This document shows positions 12,854 to 24,343 of a stretch of 64,000 nt of DNA, in pieces; within the stretch, counting starts at the first letter, position 1, and each line of letters starts with the position of its first letter. The position numbers were made by a program, and so were the translations under genes. The stretch comes from Periplaneta americana. Lineage: Eukaryota; Arthropoda; Insecta; Blattodea; Blattidae. The stretch is from positions 930,001 through 994,000 of the forward strand of contig NW_027185499.1 of NCBI RefSeq assembly GCF_040183065.1, in the 5' to 3' direction. The notes beneath the pieces were generated by a model. The model was not told the DNA's origin. It searched no databases and worked only from the letters and a program-made list of their open reading frames with translations.

Positions 12854-14570
12854 CAAGGATTAGGGCCTATCTGCCGTTATTTCTTGAGTCACATACACTT
12901 TTGAGAAAAATGAAATTAGTATTTATCTTATTATATTATGAAATTCTGTAGTGCAATAAACTGTAAAAATATATTTCTTTAATCAAGAATTTTCTGTCGT
13001 CTTGGAGCAGAAAATAAGATTTTTTGAAATGACTAAATAGCGAACGAACTTAGATTTCAAATTAGTACCGTTTCATCTTAACCAGCGCACACTGGCTTCC
13101 GTCAATGCAAGTCACTCTACATTATAATACGTGCAAACAGTCAGGCGTACTAGGATCCCGCATGGACTGAGCTTATAAAACCCAGGGTCAATGGGCCAGT
13201 CTGAAATGTTAACTTGCTTTGTATGTTCATCGGAACCCAAGTGTGACGACAAGCAGTTACGGGCGTGAGTCATGTTTGATGTGCAGGTGACTATTTTCTA
13301 TAGCTTTCAATAGAAGTGCATTGTCCGTGTCTATTTTTACTTTAATATATCAGAACTTTCGATCACAAATCGAACGAGTGGTCGCAAAGAACTGTAGCTG
13401 CTCTCGATGCCGAGATATTATTGAAGTAGGCATGGCGGCAAAGCTAATGTTATACGTAATTTCGACGCCCTCATGCTCACAGCGAGGGGTGGTGACGTCA
13501 TTGGATGTGGTCGCAGAAGTTACATTGGTTCATGTCCTAAGTATTAATGATATTAGCATTCGATTGTGGTTTCAAGAGTAGTTACAGTAAGTACTTGAAA
13601 TAGTCACTATTTGTGTCACTATTGATTTCGGAACGGATAGCCTAGCCTGCATTTCTTCGCTCAATATGAATCGGCCACATTGATGGCAAAAGCGAAATTA
13701 ATGACTTGTTGTATCCAATTTGTTCTTCTGAGCAAAACATGACAAGAGGTGCTCTACGCAAACTGCTCATGAACTATTTCAAAGGCAAATTATACAGGTC
13801 AGTTGTTGCTTTGGCAGAAGAATTTATGCTAAATAATCACCTTGCTTCTAATACAATCTTAAAAACGGCGAAGTTCATATTGAAGGAGATAAATGAATTG
13901 TGAAATATTTTGCTAGTAATATCAATATAAAATATTCAGTTTAATACTTTTCTTTTCTTAGAACCAAAATTTTGTTGTGTACTGTCGTGCTGTGAATTTA
14001 ATATTACTACATGTTACATTTCGCTGCTAGGGCATGCATCCTATTTTATTTCGCTACTTTTCCGTTACTCGCCCGGTATAAATTAATATATTGTGATTGT
14101 TCTTTACATTATAAAAATAACGGATTTCGCAATATGGCTGTAGACATAATAAAGTAATTTACTTTGGCTATAAACACATCCGACATTTCAACGCTTCAGG
14201 GCTGTGTATTCTGTATACAACAGAATTATATTTTATATTAACGTCAACACGCAAAAAAATAACGACATTAAATATTGTGAGAATGAACACAGTTTAGTAT
14301 AAACAGTCATGAAGCTCAAAACGTAGTAAATATGCATCCACGGATAGATCCTAACCACTAGGTTCGCTAAAATCGCCTCAAGATAGACAATGCGAAATAT
14401 TACCGGCACAGTCTATTGTTCCTAGACCCTCACAACTCACGCTGCGTGATTGTATATACTAGACTGTGGCATTGATACATACAGTGGTGCACCCAATGGG
14501 ACATTAAAAGTGCTCTGGTCAACCCCAATTGAGAATGGGGAAAGGAATAAAAGATTATAAGAATAAATAA
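12854..14570. repeat. Truncated array unit A4, cassette missing
   Basis: Homology to A1-A3 continues to the AATAAATAAATAA tract near 14570 and then stops, before the cassette. The last 600 bp are more diverged than in the other copies, for example around 14200-14480. This is the right-hand edge of the left array. Confidence 0.85.
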
Positions 14571-14689
14571 ATAATTAAATAAATAAATAAGTAAATAAAT
14601 AAATAAAGTAATTAATTAATTAAATTATATGTATGTATATATTAATTAATAAATGTACAAATAAAAAAATAAATGAATAAATGTTGCGA

Positions 14690-15075
14690 CCGTTATGTAT
14701 GTGAGTCAGTTATGGGATGCTTGATGTCGTCGCAATGTCGTAATTATAGTTTGATTGTGTTTGTGTGACTATTGTATATTAATTTAATATGTATGGCACG
14801 GAAAGCTGCATATTTGTGTTATAGAAGTGTTACTTATGTGTGTTGTTAATGTTTTTATACATTTCAAATTGATACCTGATATTTGTTTTGCATTCGCAAT
14901 GCCTAATTTACGGATTGTTTATGTTTTGTTTACTTCGTGTAAGTTAATTTAATTTTCTTTTCAATTTCTCTTTATGCTTATATTTTTTGTGTATGAAACT
15001 ATAACCCTAACATTCATATGTACTCGTAAAATAGGGCTAACCCCCATTGGAGATACAATAATAATAATTATTATT
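14690..15075 (+). mobile_element. LINE-like 3' tail ending in an AAT-rich repeat
   Basis: The segment ends with CTATAACCCTAA, then ATAGGGCTAACCCCCATTGG, then a short ATA/AAT repeat. Similar closing motifs occur at 23640-23745 (AGGGCTACCCACAATGGGG) and at 59990-60030 (ACTATAACCCTAA, AAATAGGGTT). No coding region is attached. Calling it a non-LTR 3' UTR is an inference from these shared tails. Confidence 0.45.
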
Positions 15076-15340
15076 CATATCGTTATAAAACGATAACAGA
15101 ATACAAATGATGACTTGAATTTTATTCATATCTCTAAAGAACGATAACAAAATATAAATAACGTGATATCCTTAAAGAACGATAACTGTATATAAATGAT
15201 AATTTGAATAGCATTTACATCGCTAAAGAACGATTAAAAAATAAAATGAAAACTTGAAGAAGGCCCGAACCCACAACCTTCGAATCATTAAACAAGCATT
15301 CTACCGCTGGTCTACGAGGCGCAGATATGTAACACTTTCA
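15076..15340 (-). mobile_element. tRNA-derived element with about 55-bp internal repeats
   Basis: The minus strand begins with a tRNA-like head: an A-box-like TAGACCAGCGGTAGAATGC and a B-box-like GTGGGTTCGGGCC. It continues into four imperfect tandem repeats of about 55 bp, each containing a variant of CGTTCTTTAGCGAT. It is probably a SINE or a tRNA pseudogene. Confidence 0.5.
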
Positions 15341-15584
15341 TAGCTCCGGAACTGCTTGTACAAGCACATGCATCGTGTAACATCGCCGCGACCCGAAGTG
15401 GACTTTGAAAATATTCGCTGTTCACGAGTGCGGCCACTTTTTTTTTTACAGCTGTACATAATGCGTTGGACAGTTTGCCACTGTCACATATTCTGTGACA
15501 CAGTACATGAGGGTAGACCACCAAAGGGAAAACTGAGAGACAGAACTTAAACTGAGGGGATTCGATCAGGCATCGGAACTGGAA

Positions 15585-15745
15585 TTCGGTGTGGCTTAGT
15601 GGATAAAGGGGCAGTACATAGGGCTGAAAACCCTGGTTCGAGTCCCGGTACTGGAGACAATTTTTCTCTATTCCATCCATCCTTCATCATAAGATAATTC
15701 CGAATTCCTGCACGGAAATATCATATGTACTTCGGTAAATAATAA
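15585..15745 (+). mobile_element. tRNA-derived SINE (family 1), plus-strand copy
   Basis: It contains GGTGTGGCTTAGTGGATA (A-box region) and GGTTCGAGTCCCGG (B box). The tail matches family 1: CTCTATTCCATCC, then CACGGAAATATCATATG and GTACTTCGG. This is the best-preserved pol III head of the family in the window. Confidence 0.7.
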
Positions 15746-17094
15746 TAATATTTTTAATCAAGTCAAATACGTAATATAGGCATTCATATGGTCACTATGG
15801 CTTAGCTCTCATTATAAGAAATCACTTATAACCTCTAGATCGCCTATATTGTTTGGTCACGACGAGTCTGTCTATATTACGATGAATACTGTTACTATAT
15901 AAACGACATAAAGCAGTTACGAAATGATAGGCTTTAGGCGTGTACGCGCAATATTTTTCAACAGGTTCATTTTAGAAAAAAAATGTTCGTAGACACAAGT
16001 GGATTCAAAGCATCTTAGCTGTGAAATTACCTAAGTTAGGGAACTTTTCATTAGGTAATAATTCATACAATTTCTTGCTGGTTTTACATAACATTTTAAA
16101 AAAAGTATTGTTCTCTATGACACGGCTATGTCTATCGGACAATAAATTTATCGGACTGCATTTTCAACTGGCAGTGATTGTAGGTTCGCTTTTCCATTAA
16201 CAAATTATTCTTGTAGATTCTTGGAAACTTTCTCAATATTTCAACCTGCACAACAAACTACATTAAAATAACACAGTGCTTTATCTCGTGTAACAACTAT
16301 TTTATTCATATAAAACATTCTGAATAATCCTATTTTAAACTCTAACCTACAAATTTATGTTCGCCAAAATCCTTCTTATGTTCAAGATCGAGGTACATTC
16401 TGATCTTATAATGTTTTATATAAATCTCTACTAAACAGATGAGGCATTGAACTTTACCTATATTGAAAATAAGAAAATAGTCTTGTTTCGATGCTTCTTC
16501 GAAATTAAAACGAAACCTACAATTTATTCGTCATTTTTCATCACTTTACACACCCCTGATTAGAACGATGTGGTACCGAGATCAACTTCTGAATACTGTA
16601 TGCACACGCAGTCAGATAGAATATTTGTGGATGGAGAAATGAAGGGGTGATGTATATAGTGCTCGTGCGGGAACATATTGTCCATGCCAGTGTCGGAAAT
16701 AATTTTGAATTGTATTCTCATAGTTTTGAAACAAAAGGTATGAATTTTTTAAGATTGTTTGAACCAAAATGCAACACTGCTACAGTATTTAATCATAGTA
16801 GTAATGTAGGCCCAAGAATATAAAACAAATTTATATTTAAATATCCTAATCTTGTCTATTCTAATAGTTGTAGTATTAAATTTAAAAATTATGTATGGAT
16901 TTTATAAAAATCGAAAAATTGTAAATTTAAATTTATATATGCTTATTGTGTAATAGACGTAAAACAAATTGTATTATATAATTCTTAATTTCAATTCAGG
17001 AATCCTCCCCGAGCACAGGAGCGAGCTAAAGTTTTTCTGTATATATTATATTTTATGTTACAATTATTAGCAAAATAAATGAACAAATGAATGG
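15746..17094. other. Unassigned stretch before the receptor exons
   Basis: I searched this region for N-terminal receptor exons and recognised none. Near 16995-17060 there is a GC-richer patch (CCTCCCCGAGCACAGGAGCG) that looks like a retrotransposon 3' end, but I cannot assign it. Confidence 0.4.
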
Positions 17095-17172
17095 CTGGAT
17101 GGACGAGCGGACGAACGGACGGACGGACAGACGGACGAACGAACGAACGCACGAACAAATAAATAAATAAAT
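17095..17172. repeat. GGAC/GAAC tetranucleotide repeat
   Basis: An imperfect tract of GGAC, GAAC and related tetramers runs into AAATAAATAAATAAATG. Confidence 0.9.
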
Positions 17173-17429
17173 GCCTGTTCTAAACACACAGCAGCATGTT
17201 TCACTCACTGTTGTACAGTAATAATATTGGTTGAAAATCAGTTACTTAAACACCCTACAATTGTGTTTCATTTTTTACTCAAATGAATAAGTATGAAGAG
17301 ATAACACTGTGTTAATTTTGTTAGGAATGTATCATACCAGGTTCTGGATCGCCAAGAAATGTGTTTAACCTCAATTTAACGTTTTACCTGCATTTTCATT
17401 ACCCTAGTTGTCAAAGGTTGGGTCGGTCA

Positions 17430-17640
17430 TCGATATAGCTCTAGAGCAGAGAGAGGGACACGTAATCCGAGGCTGGGTTCAAATCCCGCTTGGATTCATC
17501 GCCTGGTTGAGAAGATTTCTCCAACTTCAAGATGAACGTCAGGTAATCTCATGGCAAAACCTCGGTCTCATTTCGTCAGAATACTCTACCACTGTCACTA
17601 ATTTCATGAATTTTAGATAAATAATCGATTAAAATACTTC
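17430..17640 (+). mobile_element. Degraded tRNA-derived SINE
   Basis: A B-box-like GGTTCAAATCCCGC is followed by CGCCTGGTTGAGAAG. This is the same order as the GTTACCTGGTTGAG module of the better-preserved SINEs at 30045-30301 and 32022-32245. The later part (AAACCTCGGTCTCATTTCG) also matches the 32-kb copy. No clear target-site duplication was found. Confidence 0.5.
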
Positions 17641-17686
17641 GATTCCTCTCGAATTGCGAGTTACAGGCTATACCGCTTTCTCTCAG

Positions 17687-17961
17687 TTGAGCACCTGCTG
17701 GCGCTGTACAATTCTGCCAGTATAGCAGCGCTCTGCTCGACCGACACGTCAGATATGGCGTTGCGTTTCTTGTTGCTAGTGCACCGTCAAGTACTCGAGA
17801 CAGTGCCCTACAGCTCGGCGCTAGCCGCCGTTATGATGCCCACGCTCGTGCTGTCTGCCTTCTACAGGACCTTCATCGACTTGTTCGTCATGGTGGTCAG
17901 CGTCGCACTGGCCAGCAGGTTCCGACAAATCAACAAGAGCCTGCGGGCCAGCAGGGAAAAG
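17687..17961 (+). CDS. Sugar-type gustatory receptor, exon 1 of the visible part
   Basis: The frame reads through MALRFLLLVHRQVLETVPYS and on to FIDLFVMVVSVALASRFRQI. This matches the membrane segment and following loop of insect sugar receptors (Drosophila Gr5a/Gr61a/Gr64 clade), which are multi-pass ligand-gated channels in taste neurons. The start is chosen at the TTTCTCTCAG acceptor; the frame is open from there. The Met at 17755 is internal and not a likely translation start. The exon ends at AAG, followed by the donor GTGGGT. The next exon needs a different phase, so there is a one-base mismatch: either a small exon is missing or there is another lesion. Earlier exons were not found. 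Confidence 0.7.
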
Positions 17962-19103
17962 GTGGGTCACTTATCCACACATAATCTATTTATAGTCCGC
18001 TTTTAATGAATTCGGAGGAACATATCACCACCCAAAAGAACTAGCGGTGAGCAATTATTTTATTTCATCTTAAACCTGGGCCAGCTAATCCTTCGAAGAT
18101 TACGAGTAGTATTAATTCTCGCTCCGGTCGTGTTACGAACGCTGCGTACAGCTAATTTTGGTGTATGGGGCTGCCACCTTACTGTCTCCAAGCTTGCAGG
18201 GTCTCTATTCGTGTTACAAATACTTCACAGGTTGACTTCCATCTCTTTAGAGTTGCTGCAGGGATGAATTACTAATGGGATTCAAAATGCATAACTTTCT
18301 TGTTTTCTTACGTCGTTATCTATCGAAGCTGTATCAATTACTGAGTTATTTGGCGTCGATGAACAACGATCGAGAAAACGAGACTAACAGCGCCCGCAAA
18401 GCCAAAAACCCGCACGACAATGTTGGACTGGTTGTGAGTCTTCCGAGACCCGATATTGATCAACTCCCGAAGTCAGCAGTTGTTTATACCTGACTGAACT
18501 TTTATCTACTTTGGCAACTGTTGCATATGTATGAACAATCAAGTAGCCTATTTGAAACATCATCTCTACCTTTCAGTGTATAATAATCCGTTCCCCAATC
18601 TTTATTTAATTACAAGGCCTTATTAAAAGGCTAGGAATTTTCATTTCAAATGTTTAAGATCAAGTGTGCAATCTCAAGTAAAAAGATAATAACGTTATGT
18701 TTTATGTTTCTTAGAAATGCAAATTTATTTCAGAATTGGTTTTTTTTCTATTTATATAACCATAGGTAATATATAATAGAACCAGAACATTTTGATAACT
18801 AAGATACTGTTCTGTTTTGTCTTTTTGTCTCATTTAAACATTTATAATGTTATATATTTCAATGATGTATGTCATTCAAAATTACGAAATCTTTCCACGC
18901 CGACCAAATGCTATTTCGAGAATGATGAGCGAGACTTGAAGCGCACGAGAATGACTTGCCGAGACTCGAAAGACAAATGTAACTAACACAGCGAACGAGA
19001 GCGGCAGTTAGTTTTGTTCATCTCTAGTTCAGTCACATTGTGGAAGAATACAGTAAGATGAATCTGCAGTTAATTAATTGCCGTATTTTATGTTAACTAT
19101 GAA
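17962..19103. other. Receptor intron 1, left part
   Basis: Intronic sequence after the GTGGGT donor. The open frames at 18275-18493 and 18792-18986 have no domain or compositional support and are taken as chance. Confidence 0.5.
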
Positions 19104-19437
19104 TCCTGCCTAGGACTCGCGTTACGGAATGCGCGCTGGTTCGAGTCCTCATGGGGGAAGAAATTTTCTCATGAAATTTCATCCAGTGTATGGGACCGGT
19201 GCCCACCCAGCATCGTGATGCACTTGGGGAGCTGCGATAGGTAGCGAAATCCGGTTGCGAATGCCAGCTATAACGACTGGGGGGATCATCGTGCTAACCA
19301 CACGATACCTCCATTCTGGTTGGATGATCGTCCACCTCTTCTTCGGCATGTGGGCGTGAGACCAGCAGCCGGCTGGTCGGTCTAGGCCCTCCACGGGCTG
19401 TAGCGCCACGGATTATTATTATTATTATTATTATTAC

Positions 19438-19488
<51 letters not shown>
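19104..19488 (+). mobile_element. Young SINE with (ATT)n tail and 15-bp target duplication
   Basis: It is flanked by perfect direct repeats, TATGTTAACTATGAA, at 19089-19103 and 19489-19503. The head has a B box (GGTTCGAGTCCTC). The body contains TCCATTCTGGTTGGATGATC and the tail is about 80 bp of ATT repeats. The same body, old and reversed, is recognisable inside the minus-strand cassette array, for example near 4585, 37970 and 63350. The intact target duplication and tail show that this copy is recent. Confidence 0.88.
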
Positions 19489-19491
<3 letters not shown>

Positions 19492-19503
19492 GTTAACTAT
19501 GAA

Positions 19504-21109
19504 GTTTCGATTCAACTAGCTGTGGTAAGTGTGGCCTAATATGAACAAAAAGGAACGTCGGCTTCACTCAGAACAAAATTGATTGCGTAAAATTCAAGCT
19601 GTAGGTCTTAGTGACGTGTAACGGCAAGGAAATTAGAATAGTAATCATATGAAGCTACTTCTCTGGCTACCGTTTCACAGATGACATCATAACATTACAG
19701 ACAAATGACAAAATGATCAGAGAATTCTCCAAATACGAATTCTTGAGACGCAGAAGATGCCGACTACCCACATGAGATATGGGCGCGAAACGATTGAACT
19801 TTTTCTGGGAAAATGTCTTCAGCTGCCATTATAAGAGCTAATGTAGAAATTTATCTTGCTTCCACCTCTTTTGTTTAGGAATAACAAATTACTCGAGGAG
19901 TCTAACAGCGCACCAAGTGGCACCACGTGCATAAAATATGTCCCCTCCTCCTTCTGAAACTAACAAATTTAATTTAAATCAAATAATATAGATTTTTATT
20001 CTTCCCATCTTCCATTGAAAATTCACATTGGAACCAATTGGGACAATGATTGACTAACCATGTAGCTTTCACGTGGTGATTTCTTTCTCCCTCATTTTCT
20101 CTCTCTTGGCACATACATGAAAAGAGCTGATGTCTAAGGATAACATGAATTCCAGTCAGAAGTAATTAAATAAGCTAAGCATGAGGGGATTTACCAGCTA
20201 TACAGTCAAAAAGCTTACAATTATCAAAAGCTTACCTGTAAAACATAAAGTGTATGGACTACCAACTCTATGACTTTCAAGAATATCCAACAATATCTTT
20301 GAAGTCTTCTCTTCCACGTAACAACACCATGAAACCGATCAAACACCTGCTTCGAATTAACGTTCCCGATGAACATATAACGTGTCAAACTTACCGTCAC
20401 TGCCTCGCCATAATGGCAGATGAATGTGTAATTACGTCATAAATTTAGTAAATTTGAACAACACATTAATCAAAATTGCTACACACGATTAAAATTAACG
20501 AAACCTTAACCACTGATTGCCAGTTGCTGGATGTTTGCGCGAGGAAACGTTACACAAGCAGCGCACTAGGGCAATTAAAATTCGATTCCAGTTACAAGCG
20601 AATTCCCACCCCCTCATATGGGTAAGCTGCTATAATTGTAGTTTAATTTGTTGGTTGATTATATAATTTTATTAATGAATTTATTGTTTCAGGGATATCT
20701 TCGTGCATGATCTTAAGCTACCGATCTTTTTTAATCGTGTGTTTAAACTACCGAAAAAAAAAATGATTTCTAATTTGAATTCCTCTAAGAAAAACAGCTA
20801 ATATCTAAATCTTTGTAATGAGGTCATCGTAGGGAAATTCTGCCTATTCATAGGATGGTATGTTAAGTATTAATTTAGTGTTATTCCTATTAACTAAAGC
20901 GATTTTATATACGTAACACTAATTAATCGCCTTAATACTCGCTAGGAAGCTGTTAATGATTTCATGTACAAGTCTCTTTTCAAAGTTAAAATCCACAGCC
21001 GATAGTAATTCCCAAATAGGGGGGCAAACTTCCGTAGGTCCTATGAACATATGTTTCATAATTCACATCTATGCAAAATACAGAATTTGAGATGCAAAAA
21101 TAGCATTGT
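19504..21109. other. Unassigned intronic sequence
   Basis: No domain, tRNA-like box or terminal repeat was recognised. There are several A/T runs. Confidence 0.4.
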
Positions 21110-21330
21110 GTAATTATCCCTCGACGAGCCACAGTAGATTCTCCAAGTGTTGCCCATGGCTCTCAATGTATGCGGTCACACGTCGCACGATACTTTTCAG
21201 ATGCCCTCAGAAGTAAAAAAAGTAAATAGGGTTTAGATCTGGTGACCTAACCGGCCATACAACAGGACATCCTAGCCCAATCCATCAGTCAGGGAAAATG
21301 TTTTTCAAATAATGGCAAACGATTACATAG
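21110..21330 (-). pseudogene. DDE-type transposase remnant, C-terminal part
   Basis: The minus strand reads WIGLGCPVVWPVRSPDLNPI, then a stop, then GHLKSIVRRVTAYIESHG. The pattern 'WP-RSPDLxP', 15-20 residues, 'GxLK' is typical of the third catalytic region of IS630/mariner-like transposases common in arthropods. There are in-frame stops and no termini could be assigned, so this is a dead fragment inside the receptor intron. Confidence 0.6.
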
Positions 21331-23051
21331 AAGTGAGATCGAATTGCATCACTCATCAACAACATGTCTAGTCTACTACAAACGATACAGAGAAACAACG
21401 CACTGCGAAGGCACTTTCACTGATACGATTGCTGATAATGACTGAAATCGTGAAGAGGAGTATTGATATCTACCTCGGAAAAAATGCGCTTGAATCATTT
21501 CCCTGTCTAAAAATATGGGGTAAGTTACATCCTGTTCACCTGAGAAATGGCATTTAAGTTGCATTTTCTAAGTGTACGTATGATGAATTACCCGACATTT
21601 GTTGTTATGGATATGAGACATTGGTATTCACCCGACCCGATATTTTTACGATACACGGCGATGCATATTATGCTTCAATGCTCGTACACTCGAATGCATT
21701 GATATTCGGAAGATGTAAACAAAAGTTCTCTTTCTTCCCAGAGCATATCCATACATTGGGAAGGGGTGTGGTAGGTTGTTTATACGTTTTAGACCGTACG
21801 ACAATCATTGCACTCTCCGTATGACCTTCTCTGATGACCCAGCACTATAAAGCTAAGGCATCTATCCCACTTACGTTCTCTGCTAGGTCTACTACTCAGA
21901 AGCTGTTTATCTCTATTGCAATGATGGAACTGAAGACAAAGTAGGCATATTTTATTTTGTGCAACGATAGAACTAATAATATTTGTGGATCTTCTCCTTA
22001 GTTCAATTGCAATTATTTGTGTAAAATGAAAAAAATTATACAGAGTGTAAGAGGTATAAGTGCCGTCCTTTTCACAGTCGTCGGGGACAGTCTACAGGAT
22101 CAAAAAATGTCCATACAACATAGGATCAAAACTTGATAGTTTTCCCAGAAAAAATATTTCTTCTGTTTTTATTCGCATTATACTGCTTATATAGTTAGTA
22201 AAATTACGAAAACAATTACATCAGTAGGTATATCTAGCAAAGAGTTAATATTACTTTAAATAGATATTTGTGTGTTCTATTATGTTTTCGTGAAATTAAA
22301 TAAAATTTCATGCTTAAATTTGTTACTATTCTGGCGTGAGGGACATGGCAACGTGTTCAGCAGGCAGTACTCTGCACAGACGTACGTACGAGTCAGCTGA
22401 GTTCAAGCTCCCTGTGCATAGGTCTACTGCCGAGCGGATGGCAGTTTGGTACCAGGTATTCGATAAACAACTTACCATTACATTCAAAGTTTAGGAATAT
22501 CATATGTTATTAATTTATGGAGAAAGTCGTTGTAATTCAAGTGAGGCAAGAAGATGTACCGTCAATGTTTTCCGCAATGAAGATTACCTAATCGGCGAAC
22601 TTTTGTAGCGATTTCTCAACAATTATTACAAACTAGGAGTCTCTTACCTCGTTTCGAAAATCACACAAATAGAAATTTCTTTAAAATGGTACTGCTTTAT
22701 GGAAGCGAGCGATATTAAAATGTTGCATTTAAAAAAAAAGTCCGTGTGATTTTGTGCAGTAAACCTTTATTGTTTATTTTTTAGACGTATAATAAAAATG
22801 GACCAATATTGCCAATATTGTTAAATAAAATAGAAATTTACTATAAAGTTATATTAAGGAGATTGAATGTTTGTATTTGCTGTTCGTTTTATGTAAACAA
22901 CGGTCCGCCCCTTCATTAGAACAGAGCACCTGTTTTGTACCGCTATGTCTGTATCCGCTTGAGCTGTACCTTGTGCCTGTAAACTCTCTCCTCCTCATCC
23001 AGCAACGTTGCCAAACGCCTAATATTGTAAACTTTAATAATTAGATAAATA

Positions 23052-23537
23052 TTGCAATTAGAAAAAAAATTGTGCCCGAAGATTGAAATTTTAGCACACG
23101 TCTTGGGATTCTATGAACAGGGATTGCTCTTGAAGAACTCTAGACATCATCTTGGGAGATCCAAAATTGCTGCCGCATTAAGAAATAAGGGCTGGATTGT
23201 AGAAGAAGAAATATCCTGTCTAGCTGAAAATGGGTCAACAAGACAAGTAGATATTTTAGCGTACAATGCTGACACTAAACAGGGCATCATTGTGGACCCC
23301 ACGATACGTTTCGAAGTAGGATGTCATCAGTCAGTCCAGGTCCACCTTGAGAAGAAGTCGATCTATGAGCCTACAGTCAACTATTTCAAGCTGAATTATG
23401 CCTTAATTCATGTTGAAGTATTCGGCTTGCTCATAAGTGCTCGACGGACTATACCTGCTTTTTTCGAAGAATTTCGACGGCATTTTTCTCTACCAACATC
23501 TCTGAGGGTTGACATTGTGATACCAAATCCGAATTAA
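23052..23537 (+). pseudogene. C-terminal restriction-like endonuclease domain of a non-LTR retrotransposon
   Basis: The open frame of about 160 codons has no ATG at its start and looks 5'-truncated. It contains NSRHHLGRSKIAAALRNKGW, then EEEISC, GSTRQVDILAYN and IIVDPTIRFE. The RHH element, the VD in a strand and a later acidic residue resemble the PD-(D/E)XK endonuclease tail of retrotransposons such as the R2-type group. It is followed after 100 bp by AGGGCTACCCACAATGGGG and a TTA repeat, as expected for a LINE 3' end. The clade assignment is tentative. Reverse transcriptase is absent. Confidence 0.55.
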
Positions 23538-23688
23538 TCACATGGTGCCACATTAATAGCAATTGTAATTTTTCACGCCCTTTTCTTTGTTTCCCTTCTT
23601 TAAAATTTAATATCTATGTTTACATATGTATAACAATTTTTTTTGAGTATATACTGAGTCCATAAGGGCTACCCACAATGGGGAGCAG

Positions 23689-23690
<2 letters not shown>

Positions 23691-23742
<52 letters not shown>
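23691..23742. repeat. (TTA)n microsatellite
   Basis: A pure TTA/ATT repeat forming the tail of the preceding retrotransposon fragment. Confidence 0.95.
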
Positions 23743-23744
<2 letters not shown>

Positions 23745-23986
23745 ATGAATAATCATCAGTTAAAACAATGACACTTATACCCCTTACACCTTGTATAAGA
23801 GGAGTACGAAGGGAACTACCACAGCGCAGTTTAGCCTAGGCGGACTTTGCAAAAAGAAGAAATTCAAATAATTACATCTTACTTTTAAAAACTTTTCTCC
23901 ATGCATTTCACTAGCAATGGAAAACGTTTAATTTCTGCTCTTCTCAGCAATCAGTATTACTTTCCTGTGATTCATAGCAATGAAAC

Positions 23987-24239
23987 GTCCACACCTGTGG
24001 AATAACGGTCAGCGCGTCTGGCAGCGAAACCAGGTGGCCCGGGTTCGATTCCTGGTTGGGGCAAGTTACCTGGTTTGAGGTTTTTTCTGGGGTTTTCCCT
24101 CAACCCAATATGAGCAAATGCTGGGTAACTTTCGGTGCTGGACCCGGACTCATTTCACCGGCATTATCACCTTCATCTCATTCAGACGCTAAATAACCTT
24201 AGATGTTGATACAGCGTCGTAAAATAACCCAATAAAATA
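23987..24239 (+). mobile_element. tRNA-derived SINE (family 2) with 11-bp target duplication
   Basis: Direct repeats AGCAATGAAAC flank it at 23976-23986 and 24240-24250. The head has GGAATAACGGTCAGCGCG (A-box region) and GGTTCGATTCC (B box). The body contains GTTACCTGG and TTCGGTGCTGGACC, and the tail is CCAATAAAATAA. A second copy lies at 30045-30301. The insertion ends only about 100 bp before receptor exon 2. Confidence 0.88.
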
Positions 24240-24343
24240 AGCAATGAAACATTAATTTATGTTCGTTCCCTCGTAGGATTGTGGCGGTCACAATTGTGTA
24301 GCATTCAGATAGAATGTTAACTATTACTCACCACTCTTGGCAG

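Larger units (their letters stand above)
22041..23793. mobile_element. TA-flanked inverted-repeat element containing a LINE fragment
   Basis: The left end CAGAGTGTAAGAGGTATAAG and the right end (reverse complement CAAGGTGTAAGGGGTATAAG) form terminal inverted repeats, each flanked by TA (22039-22040, 23794-23795). No transposase is evident. A non-LTR endonuclease fragment and its TTA-repeat tail (23052-23745) lie inside, so this is either a nested insertion or cargo. Confidence 0.6.

Noticed and set aside
3225-13903. A 65-codon frame (containing KLLMNYFKGKLYRSVVALAE) conserved in all four A units, and an 86-codon frame just upstream
   Set aside because: Neither begins with ATG, upstream frames have stops, and conservation is explained by the recency of the tandem duplication. 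No domain is recognised. It could still be a terminal exon, but I cannot support it.
2372-14570. CRISPR-like or centromeric satellite array
   Set aside because: The units are 3.5 kb, few in number and contain older transposons, so this is a segmental duplication and not a satellite or spacer array.
15255-15325. Functional tRNA gene on the minus strand
   Set aside because: The A and B boxes are present, but the acceptor stem does not pair convincingly and repeats follow directly. A SINE head or pseudogene is more likely.
17755-18006. A complete 83-codon protein starting at the ATG at 17755
   Set aside because: It is an internal exon of the receptor. The last 15 codons are intron sequence after the GTGGGT donor.
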